A stretch of DNA of 64,000 nt from the NCBI GenBank assembly GCA_948144175.1, contig CANXME010002181.1:2418001-2482000 (forward strand). Reading direction: 5' to 3'. The translations under genes and the position numbers were made by a program. This DNA is from Closterium sp. NIES-65 (taxonomy: Eukaryota > Streptophyta > Zygnematophyceae > Desmidiales > Closteriaceae). How positions within the stretch are numbered: position 1 is the first letter of the stretch; each line of letters opens with the position of its first letter. The notes below the pieces were generated by a model. The model did no database searches, was not told where the DNA came from, and saw only the letters and a list, made by a program, of their open reading frames with translations. This document shows, piece by piece, positions 11,375-19,429 of the stretch.

Positions 11375-13684
11375 ATGGCTACCCCTAGTGTCCTAGCTTT
11401 TGACGCTGAGGGTCGCGCCATTGATTTTGAGGTCTGGTTAGACGACCTGCAGCTGTTCTTACAGTGCGACAGGGCTGACGACCTTTCTCTCTTTGACCTC
11501 ACCTCTGGCGCCTCTCCTGCTCCTGCTGCTGATGCTGATCCCACTGTCCGCTCTAAGTGGGCCACCCGCGATGCTGCTGCACGTCTTGCTGTGCGTCGCC
11601 ACCTCCCTACCTCTGAGCGTGCGCACTTTAGTCAGTACAAGAGTGCTCAGACCTTGTACGACGCTGTAGTTGCGCGCTACTCCTCCCCTGCCACTGCTGC
11701 ACTGAGCCGTCTCATGCTTCCCTACCTCTTTCCTGACCTCTCTGCCTTTCCCACTGTCGCTGACCTCATTACGCACCTCCGCACTAGTGACACTCGCTAC
11801 CGCGCCGCCCTTCCTGCTGAGTTCTGCGCTAAGAACCCCCCCCCCATGTACATCGCTCTCTACTACGTAGTCGCGCGCCTCCCTGACTCCCTTCGCGTCG
11901 TCAGGGACCACTTTCTCGCACTCTGTCCCACCACCCTCACCGTCGACCTCCTCGAGAAGGCCCTCCTCGTAGCGGAGAAGAGCATAGTCGCTGTAGGTGC
12001 TTCTCGTGGTGACCCTCGCACCCCCATCTTTGAGGGGTGCTCTCCTTCCCCCTTGCTGCCCTCTGTTGCCTCTGCTGCTGCTGCCGACCTGCTTGGTCTT
12101 GAGTCGGTCGGCGCGGCGTCTGCCCCTAGTGGGAGACGTCGCTCCAGCAAGGGCAAGGGGGGCAAGGGTGCGGGTGGAGCTGGAGGGAGCGGTGGCGGTG
12201 GCGGCGGTGGCAGCGGAGGGAGTGGGGGTGGCGGCGGGACTAGTGGCGGGGGTGGTGGTGGTGGTGGCAGCAGCGGCGGAGACGGTGGTGGTGGTGCCAG
12301 CGGTGGTGGTGGAGGCAGCGGCGGAGGTGGAGGCGGTGGAGGCGGCAGCGGAGGAGGCGGTGGTGGTGGAGGAGGTGGAGCTGGTCGAGGTGGTACCCAG
12401 CAGCGTAGCGGCGGTGGTGGTGGCCAGCGCTCGCAGCGGCAGCAGCAGCAGCGCTCGCGGGACATCCCTCCGCCTCAGCAGCTTCGTGAGTGGTACGCTG
12501 GGCGTCAGAGGGGTGGGGGTACTGGTCCCTGCACCTACGTTCTTCGTTCCGGCGACCGCGCGGGTGAGAAGTGTGGGGGTGCCCACGCCACCCAGCGCTG
12601 CTTTGGCCGCCTGACGGACGCTTGGCGTCAGCAGTTCCCTGGGGCTAGTGAGATCCCTCGCTGGGATGAGCTTCTAAGGGCTGGTGTAGCGATCTTTGAT
12701 CTTGATTTTGATGCTATCCTTGCTGCTATGTATGTTGTGGATTATAGTGAGGAGAATGAGGGTTACCGTTGTTTCCAGCCCGACCCGGGCATTGGTACTG
12801 CTGCGCTAGGTGCTTGTGAGGCTGCTGCTCTAGGTGCAAGTGCGTCTGTGCTCTCAGGTACTGGTGAGACTGCGCTCTCAGGTACTGCGTCGTCCTCGTC
12901 CTCCCTCACTTTCACACTTGACTCCGGAGCTTCTCGCTCCTTCTTTCGAGACCGCACTACCCTTACGCCGCTCGGCCGGCCGGTTGCGGTCTCCCTTGCT
13001 GACCCCTCTGGGGGTCCTGTCCTGTCTCACTTCTCCACTGTCCTCCCGTGTCCGGCTGCCCCTTCGGGCACCCTGTCGGGTCTGTACCTTCCCTCGTTCT
13101 CTACGAACTTGGTGAGTGGAGCGGACCTGCAGGATGTGGGGGTTCACCAGTTCACTCCTGCGAGTCAGCGGGTGACCCACTGCACGGAGGCACGCACAGG
13201 CCGACACCTGGCCACGTTCTCGCGTCGGCCGGGGTCGAGTCTCTACACCCTGACCGTTGAGTCTCCTCCTGTCCCTGCGTCTGGTCAGGTGGCTGCGTCG
13301 GGTCAGGTGCTTGCTGCTGCGTCCCGGTCAGGTCCTGAGTCTGCCCCCTGTTCTTGTCGCCTCCTGTCTCACGAGACTCTCCTGTGGCACCACCGTCTTG
13401 GCCACCCCTCCTTGCCCCGTCTTCGGAGCATGGCTTCCCTCTCCCCTCTGGACCAGGACCTTCCTGTGTCCCCTGTGTCGAGGGTCGCCTCCGGGCTACT
13501 CCTCACTCCTCCCACTTCCCCCCGACAGAGGCTCCCCTGCAGACGCTTCACATGGATGTGTGGGGCCCAGCCCCCGTCCGTGGGCAAGGTTACGAGCGCT
13601 ACTTCCTGTTGGTGGTTGACGACTACTCGCGTTACACCACAGTCCTCCCCTTGCGCAGCAAGGGTGCGGTCACTGAGGTGCTGA
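11375..13684 (+). CDS. gag: A2 gag-protease frame
   Basis: The start at 11375 (MATPSVL) is conserved in A3, A4 and A5; an in-frame ATG lies 24 bases upstream. Residues about 1-260 are a copia-type capsid region (FEVWLDDLQLFLQ, later ALYYVVARLPDSL and ALLVAEKSIVAVGA). Residues about 266-342 are a polyglycine tract. LREWY follows at 12482-12496, then an unusual finger with Cys386, Cys400, His404 and Cys409 (CX13CX3HX4C). The aspartic protease site LDSGASRSFF has its catalytic Asp at residue 516. GAG-pre-integrase (WHHRLGHPS) comes near 13386-13412. The last roughly 83 codons are out of frame because about 40 bases are deleted near 13430 compared with A3. Confidence 0.9.
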   Translation: MATPSVLAFDAEGRAIDFEVWLDDLQLFLQCDRADDLSLFDLTSGASPAPAADADPTVRSKWATRDAAARLAVRRHLPTSERAHFSQYKSAQTLYDAVVARYSSPATAALSRLMLPYLFPDLSAFPTVADLITHLRTSDTRYRAALPAEFCAKNPPPMYIALYYVVARLPDSLRVVRDHFLALCPTTLTVDLLEKALLVAEKSIVAVGASRGDPRTPIFEGCSPSPLLPSVASAAAADLLGLESVGAASAPSGRRRSSKGKGGKGAGGAGGSGGGGGGGSGGSGGGGGTSGGGGGGGGSSGGDGGGGASGGGGGSGGGGGGGGGSGGGGGGGGGGAGRGGTQQRSGGGGGQRSQRQQQQRSRDIPPPQQLREWYAGRQRGGGTGPCTYVLRSGDRAGEKCGGAHATQRCFGRLTDAWRQQFPGASEIPRWDELLRAGVAIFDLDFDAILAAMYVVDYSEENEGYRCFQPDPGIGTAALGACEAAALGASASVLSGTGETALSGTASSSSSLTFTLDSGASRSFFRDRTTLTPLGRPVAVSLADPSGGPVLSHFSTVLPCPAAPSGTLSGLYLPSFSTNLVSGADLQDVGVHQFTPASQRVTHCTEARTGRHLATFSRRPGSSLYTLTVESPPVPASGQVAASGQVLAAASRSGPESAPCSCRLLSHETLLWHHRLGHPSLPRLRSMASLSPLDQDLPVSPVSRVASGLLLTPPTSPRQRLPCRRFTWMCGAQPPSVGKVTSATSCWWLTTTRVTPQSSPCAARVRSLRC

Positions 13685-16600
13685 TCGACTGGATCCGCGA
13701 GGCTCGTCTCCAGCTCAGGAAGAGCTTCGGCTCGGACTTTCCTGTTCTGCGTCTGCACTCGGACAGAGGCGGAGAGTTCTCTTCTCGCCTTCTGCGGGAC
13801 TACTGTCGTGCACGGGGGATCCGCCAGACCTTCACGCTTCCGGACTCACCACAGCAAAATGGGATTGCTGAGCGCCGCATTGGCATGGTCATGGATGTCG
13901 TTCGTACGTCCATGATGCATGCGGCTGCCCCCCATTTTCTGTGGCCGTTTGCGGTGAGGTACGCGGCGCATCAGCTCAACCTTCACCCCCGGGTCTCTCG
14001 GCCTGCGATGTCCCCAGCCTTGCTGTGGACGGGGGAGGTTGGCGATGCGTCTGTGTTCCGTGTCTGGGGATCTCGGGCGTTTGTCCGCGACTTGTCTGCG
14101 GACAAGCTGTCCCCTCGTGCTGCTCCCTGTGTCTTCCTTGGCTTCCCCACTGACGCCCCAGGGTGGCAGTTTTACCACCCCTCCTCTCGTCGTGTTCTGT
14201 CCTCCCAGGACGTCACGTTCGACGAGTCAGTCCCCTTCTACCGTCTCTTCCCCTACCGCACTCCTTCCCTCCCCCCTCCCCCGGACTTCCTTGTGCCGGT
14301 TCCCCCCCCGGTAGACCCCCTCCCCCCTCAGGTTCCTGCCCCCTCAGGTGTGTCCCAGGTAGACGCCGTTGACCCGGTCGAGGTTACTGGTGACTCTGGT
14401 GCTGCTGCGGGTGCTGAGCCTGGGGGTGCTGACTCTGGGGGTGCTGTGCGCGGGGGTGCTGAGCCTGGGGGTGCTACTGCTGGGGGTGCTGGGCCTGAGG
14501 GTGCTACTGCGGAGGGTGCGGAGCCTGGGAGTGCTGAGCCTGGGGGTGCTGTGCCTGGAGGTGCTGGGTCTGGGGGTGCTGGGTCGGGAGCTGCTGAGCC
14601 TGGGGGTGCTGTGCTGGGAGCTGCTGAGCCTAGGGGTGCTGCGTCTGGAGCTGCTGAGCCTGGGGTTTCTCCTGCTGCTGCGTCTCGCCGGGAGCCCCTC
14701 TCTCCACAGGAGCTGCGCGAGTGGTTCGCTCGCCGCTGGAGGCGTGCTGCTGCGTCTGGAGGTGCTGCTGGAGCTGGAGCTGGAGCTTCTTCGACCGTCG
14801 AGGGTGCGGGTGCTACCGGTCCCGGAGCTGCTGGACCTGCGGGTCCTCCTGGAGCTGGAGCTGCTGAGGGCGTTAGTGCTGAGCCTACTGCTGTTGGTCC
14901 TGCCGCTGGAGGTGTGGGTGGCGCTGGTGCTGTCGCTGAGGGTGTTGGTGCTGTCCCTGCTGAGTCTGGAGCTGCCGCGCGGCCTCGGCCGTACTTCGTT
15001 CCGCTCCTGCAGCAGGTTCTTGGTCTTTCTCCTCCAGTAGAGGGTCCACTGCCTGTCCAGTCGCAGTCCCTGCTGGAGCCTTCCTCTCCACTGCCTGCTC
15101 CCTCTCCTTACACTGGTCCTACTGGAGGTCTTGCTGAGCGTCGTGAGCGTGCGTCTCGTCCCGCGTCGCCTGTTCGTGCTGCTCGCGCTAGTGGTCGCGG
15201 CTCGCGTCAGCGTCCTCCTCCTGTCCCTGGCACGCACCGGATGTCTTTGCGCCCGTCCACTGCTCCTCTGCGTGCCCCTTTGCCTTCTCCTCCTGAGTCC
15301 TCTCTTCCTGCGCTTGCCGACCCTGAGTCGGACTCTCTTCGTGCTGCCAGTCCTACTGTCACGCGTCTCCTTGCTACTGGCGTCACTGATCCCTCTTTTG
15401 AGTCCACTACTGCGTCTGCTCTAGTCGCTGAGCTCGTCGACTTTGCTGCTCGCTGTCGTCTTGACTACGCTGCTAGTCTTGTTGCTGAGTCTGCGTCTGT
15501 CTGTCCTCCGTCCGTCGGGGGTGAGTGTGCTCTTGGCACGGACGTCCTAGAGGACAGGCAGGAGGAGTTACAGTGTCTAGCGGCTGCTTCACCTCATCTC
15601 GCGTCAGTACTGCTTGCCCCTGAGGGAGACCCGGATGCACTAGACATCCCGACTCCGCGTTCTTACGCGGAGGCCGTAGAGGGTCCCTACTCCTCTCAGT
15701 GGCAGGCAGCTATGGATGCAGAGATGGCTTCCTGGAAGTCCACAGGCACCTACGTTGACGCAGTTCCCCCTCCTGGGGCGAACATCGTCAGTGGCATGTG
15801 GATCTTCCGGGTGAAGCGGCCGCCGGGCTCTCCACCTGTCTTCAAGGCGCGGTACGTTGCTCGTGGCTTCAGTCAGCGGCAGGGAGTTGACTACTTTCAG
15901 ACCTTCTCTCCCACCCCGAAGATGACCACTCTTCGGGTGCTGCTGCACATAGCCGCTCAGCGCGACTACGAGCTTCACTCTCTCGACTTCAGCACTGCGT
16001 TCCTGCAGGGTAGTCTGCACGAGGAGATCTGGCTGCGCCGTCCACCTGGCTTCACTGGGACTTTCCCTCCTGGCACCCAGTGGAGCCTCCGACGGCCAGT
16101 CTACGGTCTCCGCCAGGCACCGCGTGAGTGGCACGACACACTGAGGACTACGCTTGCGGCTCTTGGGTTTGCTCCGTCTACTGCTGACCCGTCGCTGTTT
16201 CTGCGCACCGACACTTCACTGCCGCCGTTCTACATCCTCGTGTACGTCGACGACTTGGTCTTTGCCACAGCGGAAACTGCTGGACTCGCCTACGTGAAGT
16301 CCGAGCTGCTGAAGAGACACACGTGCACAGACCTGGGTGAACTGCGCAGCTACCTTGGCTTGCAGATCACTCGGGACAGAGCACGCCGCAGCATCACCTT
16401 GACTCAGTCACACATGGTGCAGCAGGTCCTTCAGCGCTTCGGCTTCACGTACTCCTCGCCTCAGGCCACTCCTCTGTCTACTCGCCACTCGCTCTCAGCT
16501 CTGCCTTCGGATGAGTCCGTAGAGTCGAGTGGCCCGTACCCAGAGCTTGTTGGCTGCCTCATGTACCTGATGACCTGCACTCGACCTGACCTTGCATACC

Positions 16601-17226
16601 CTCTGAGCATTCTTGCACGCTATGTTGCTCCTGGGAGACACCGACCAGAGCACATGGCTGCAGCGAAGAGGGTATTGCGCTACCTGTGCAGTACGTCGGG
16701 CATGGGGCTAGTGCTTGGAGGGCGGAGTCCAGTGGTCCTTACAGGCCACGCGGACGCTTCTTGGGCTGACGACCAGGCTACGCAGCGGTTGTCACAGGGT
16801 TACACCTTCAGTCTTGGTTCCGGCTCTGTCTCGTGGCGGTCTACTCGTTCGTCTTCGGTTCTCAGCTCAAGTTGTGAGGCTGAGATCTACGCCGGGGCCA
16901 TGGCTGCACAGGAGCTTCGCTGGCTCACCTACCTGCTGACTGACCTTGGAGAGCCGCCTCGTTCTCCTCCAGTGCTGTACGTAGACAACAAGGCCATGTT
17001 GGCCTTGTGTCGAGAGCAGCGCTTGGAGCACAGAACGAAGCACATTGCTCTCTGCTACTTCCTTGCTCGTGAGCTGCAGCAGCGTGGTCAGTTGCGACTT
17101 GCGTACGTGGCCTCTGAGGCCAACACTGCTGATGTGTTCACCAAGGCACTCGCGCCTTGTGACCATCAGCGCTTCTGCACCCAGCTGGGTCTTGTGCCTG
17201 TCTTGCCTCACTTGCTCTCCTCTTGA
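13354..17226 (+). CDS. pol: A2 pol frame: integrase, reverse transcriptase, RNase H
   Basis: The homologous part starts near 13430. The integrase core has a catalytic DD35E triad at Asp68, Asp137 and Glu173 (HMDVWGP, LHSDRGGEF, GIAERR). A linker of 15-bp repeats encoding GAEPGG-like units spans 14400-14690, followed by LREWF at 14713-14727. Reverse transcriptase has FKARYVARGFSQRQGVDYF, LDFSTAFLQG, YGLRQAP and YVDD (residues 964-967). RNase H has HADASW (Asp1134) and EAEIY. The frame ends in the family terminus at 17224-17226. All catalytic residues are present, but the frame is separated from gag-protease by the upstream frameshift. Confidence 0.93.
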   Translation: MSPPVSRDSPVAPPSWPPLLAPSSEHGFPLPSGPGPSCVPCVEGRLRATPHSSHFPPTEAPLQTLHMDVWGPAPVRGQGYERYFLLVVDDYSRYTTVLPLRSKGAVTEVLIDWIREARLQLRKSFGSDFPVLRLHSDRGGEFSSRLLRDYCRARGIRQTFTLPDSPQQNGIAERRIGMVMDVVRTSMMHAAAPHFLWPFAVRYAAHQLNLHPRVSRPAMSPALLWTGEVGDASVFRVWGSRAFVRDLSADKLSPRAAPCVFLGFPTDAPGWQFYHPSSRRVLSSQDVTFDESVPFYRLFPYRTPSLPPPPDFLVPVPPPVDPLPPQVPAPSGVSQVDAVDPVEVTGDSGAAAGAEPGGADSGGAVRGGAEPGGATAGGAGPEGATAEGAEPGSAEPGGAVPGGAGSGGAGSGAAEPGGAVLGAAEPRGAASGAAEPGVSPAAASRREPLSPQELREWFARRWRRAAASGGAAGAGAGASSTVEGAGATGPGAAGPAGPPGAGAAEGVSAEPTAVGPAAGGVGGAGAVAEGVGAVPAESGAAARPRPYFVPLLQQVLGLSPPVEGPLPVQSQSLLEPSSPLPAPSPYTGPTGGLAERRERASRPASPVRAARASGRGSRQRPPPVPGTHRMSLRPSTAPLRAPLPSPPESSLPALADPESDSLRAASPTVTRLLATGVTDPSFESTTASALVAELVDFAARCRLDYAASLVAESASVCPPSVGGECALGTDVLEDRQEELQCLAAASPHLASVLLAPEGDPDALDIPTPRSYAEAVEGPYSSQWQAAMDAEMASWKSTGTYVDAVPPPGANIVSGMWIFRVKRPPGSPPVFKARYVARGFSQRQGVDYFQTFSPTPKMTTLRVLLHIAAQRDYELHSLDFSTAFLQGSLHEEIWLRRPPGFTGTFPPGTQWSLRRPVYGLRQAPREWHDTLRTTLAALGFAPSTADPSLFLRTDTSLPPFYILVYVDDLVFATAETAGLAYVKSELLKRHTCTDLGELRSYLGLQITRDRARRSITLTQSHMVQQVLQRFGFTYSSPQATPLSTRHSLSALPSDESVESSGPYPELVGCLMYLMTCTRPDLAYPLSILARYVAPGRHRPEHMAAAKRVLRYLCSTSGMGLVLGGRSPVVLTGHADASWADDQATQRLSQGYTFSLGSGSVSWRSTRSSSVLSSSCEAEIYAGAMAAQELRWLTYLLTDLGEPPRSPPVLYVDNKAMLALCREQRLEHRTKHIALCYFLARELQQRGQLRLAYVASEANTADVFTKALAPCDHQRFCTQLGLVPVLPHLLSS

Positions 17227-17420
17227 CTTTACTTGTACTGTGACATATATATACCTGCTCTTGCTTGTCTAGTCTTCTATATATGTCTGTACTCTTGCTT
17301 GTGAACTGGCCTCTGGCCCTGCTCTTGTGCTCGGACTGTGTGGTGACTTTGTGATCCACCCTGAGCTTGCTTTGCTTTGCTTTGCTTGACTGGTCTTGTG
17401 ACCCCTTGTTCTCCCCCACT

Positions 17421-17565
17421 TTGCCTATGGGGGTGTGTCAGATTACTATAGCTGATGCATGTTTGTAGGCTATAGTGGGGTAGCACATATGGGGTACAGC
17501 TTTCTAGGGTTGTATTTGTACCCAACCCTGACTTAGTCATTTCATTCCTGTTCAGTTGTTTCACA
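17421..17565 (+). repeat. A2 polypurine-like block and 3' LTR
   Basis: TTGCCTATGGGGGTG at 17421-17435 directly precedes the LTR and recurs before the LTRs of A1, E and F, so it is the likely plus-strand priming site. The LTR (17436-17565) appears identical to the 5' copy. TCGAG follows. Confidence 0.93.
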
Positions 17566-17718
17566 TCGAGTATGTGTGTGTGTCGAGTCAATATGGAATT
17601 ATCGCTAGTCGCGTGTTACGCGAACGTTTGTGTCTCGCGCGCGGTTTTTATTTTGTCATGCGCGGCTTCTATTTTGTCCTGTGTCGAACGTTCGGCGTGT
17701 CGCAGGTGTGTGCAGCAG

Positions 17719-17860
17719 TGTCACAAGTATAAGGAAAAGTTTAGAAGCAGAAAGAGTGGTTTGCCCTAGCAGCAGTTGAGATACATATAGGAAACCCTAG
17801 TTGGGTTGTACTAGCTATAGAGTACAGCACTGCAGCCTAGACAATTACATCATTTTGACA
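17719..17860 (-). repeat. E 3' LTR (142 bp)
   Basis: On the plus strand it begins TGTCACAAGT and ends TTTTGACA. The bases at 17861-17882 are the reverse complement of the TATGGGGGTG block seen before A-family 3' LTRs. Confidence 0.88.
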
Positions 17861-17885
17861 CACCCCCATAGCCGAAGTGGGGTGT

Positions 17886-18190
17886 AATCAACACAACAAG
17901 CAGTCATAAAATAGTTCACAAGCCCAAGTAAAGCTAGAGGTAGTCACAGAGGGCATGTGAGGAGGAGGAGGGACTGTGAGAGGAGAGGAGATGGGAGGCG
18001 ACGGCGGAAGTGTCAAACTTATATGCTATAGTCTGTGTAGGCTGTAGTGGGGTAGACAATATGGGGTACAACATTTCTAGGTTTTCCTACTTGTACCCAC
18101 CTCTTTCCTAGTTCATTCATTCCTCATTTCTTCACATGGTATAGAGGAGGTTCCCTAGTGGGAACGCTTCTTAGGGCCCACCACTGAAAT
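17886..18190 (+). repeat. Duplicated 0.3-kb segment (E internal flank, F LTR and F leader start)
   Basis: About 300 bp here are repeated almost exactly at 24380-24683. Each copy has E internal sequence ending GGAAG, a complete 126-bp F LTR (18011-18136 here) and about 50 bp of F leader. A few single-base differences are visible in the leader, for example GAGGAGG versus GAGAAGG. The left copy then breaks off into the RNase H end of A3, whereas the right copy continues into the full F element. This points to a local duplication or break-repair event, not to a second independent insertion at the same GGAAG site. Confidence 0.85.
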
Positions 18191-18194
18191 CTAT

Positions 18195-18992
18195 TTGCTC
18201 TTATCGGTGTCTCCCAGGAGCAACATAGCGTGCAAGAATGCTAAGAGGGTATGCAAGGTCAGGTCCTGTGCAGGTCATCAGGTACATGAGGCAGCCAACA
18301 AGCTCTGGATACGGGCCACTCGACTCTACGGACTCATCCGAAGGCAGAGCTGAGAGGGAGTGGCGAGTAGGCAGAGGAGTGGCCTGAGGCGAGGAGTACG
18401 TGAAGCCGATGCGCTGAAGGACCTGCTGCACCATGTGTGACTGAGTCAGGGTAATGGTGCGGCGTGCTCTGTCCCAGGTGATCTGCAAGCCAAGGTAGCT
18501 GCGCAGTTCACCCAGGTCTGTGCACGTGTGTCTCTTCTGCATCTCAGACTTCACGTAGGCGAGTCTAGCAGTGTCAACAGTGGCAAAGACCAAGTCGTCG
18601 ACGTACACGAGGATGTAGAAGGGCGGCAGAGAGGTGTTGGTGCGCAGAAACAGCGACGGGTCGGCCGTAGAAGGAGCAAACCCAAGAGCCGCAAGAGTAG
18701 TCCTCAGTGTGTCGTGCCACTCACGGGGCGCCTGGCGGAGTCCGTAAACTGGACGCCGGAGGCTCCACTGGGTACCAGGAGGGAACGACCCAGTGAAGCC
18801 AGGTGGGTGACGCAGCCAGATCTCCTCGTGTAGGCTGCCCTGCAAGAAAGCTGTGCTAAAGTCGAGGGAGTGCAGCTCGTAGTCACGGTGAGCAGCAACG
18901 TGCAGTAGCACCCGAAGAGTGGTCATCTCCGGGGTGGGAGAGAAGGTCTGAAAGTAGTCAACTCCCTGCCGCTGACTGAAGCCACGAGCCAC
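18195..18992 (-). pseudogene. pol: A3 reverse transcriptase fragment
   Basis: The frame gives ARGFSQRQGVDYFQTFSP, LDFSTAFLQGSLHEEIWL, YGLRQAPREW, an intact YVDD and the segment up to YLMTCTGPDLAYP. It stops matching the family just after APGRHR near 18200. The missing start of the domain lies in inverted orientation at 19000-19120. Confidence 0.88.
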
Positions 18993-18997
18993 GTACC

Positions 18998-19135
18998 GTG
19001 CCTTCCTGGAAGTCCACAGGCACCTACGTTGACGCTGTCCCCCCTCCTGGGGCGAACATCGTCAGTGGCATGTGGATTTTCAGGGTGAAGCGGCCGCCGG
19101 GTTCTCCGCCTGTCTTCAGGGTTTAGGGTACGCGT
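18998..19135 (+). other. Inverted pol segment with a TTTAGGG filler inside A3
   Basis: About 120 bp here read on the plus strand as the start of reverse transcriptase (WKSTGTYVDAVPPPGAN through PPGSPPVF), opposite to the rest of A3. The right junction carries GGGTTTAGGG (about 19121-19130) before minus-strand A3 sequence resumes at a point about 0.4 kb upstream in the normal order. A short inversion, a deletion and a telomere-like filler therefore meet here. Confidence 0.8.
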
Positions 19136-19429
19136 GACAGTAGGACTGACAGCACGAAGAGAGTCCGACTCCGGGTCGGCAAGAGTAGGAAGAGAGGACG
19201 CAGGAGGAGAAGGCAAAGGGGCACGCAGAGGAGCAGAGGACGGACGCAGAGACATCTGGTGCGTGCCAGGGACAGGAGGAGGACGCTGACGCGAACCGCG
19301 ACCACTAGTGCGAGCAGCACGAACAGGCGACGCAGGACAAGACGCAGGCTCACGACGCTCAGCAAGACCTCCAGTAGGACTAGTGTAGGGAGAGGGAGCA
19401 GGTAGTGGGGAGGCAGGCTGTAACTGTAG

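Larger units (their letters stand above)
10284..17565 (+). mobile_element. A2: full-length Ty1/copia element
   Basis: Two 130-bp LTRs (10284-10413 and 17436-17565) look identical over their whole length. The element is flanked by TCGAG at 10279-10283 and 17566-17570. Inside are a primer-binding site, a GC-rich leader, gag-protease, integrase, reverse transcriptase and RNase H, then a polypurine-like stretch at 17421-17435. The total is 7282 bp. The insertion interrupts LTR B1. Identical LTRs imply a recent insertion, but gag-pol contains a deletion with a frameshift near 13430, so this copy cannot make a full polyprotein. Confidence 0.96.

Noticed and set aside
11863-12586. Long poly-Pro, poly-Ala or poly-Thr frames opposite the polyglycine tract (also 21941-22697, 26118-26719, 48695-49241, 52902-53471)
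   Set aside because: They are complements or shifted reads of GGN repeats in gag, with no domain and no start context. The gag frame explains the sequence.
14344-15237. 297-codon Ser/Thr/Arg-rich minus frame opposite the A2 pol linker
   Set aside because: It is the complement of the 15-bp repeat array. The plus frame carries the pol protein with its catalytic residues.
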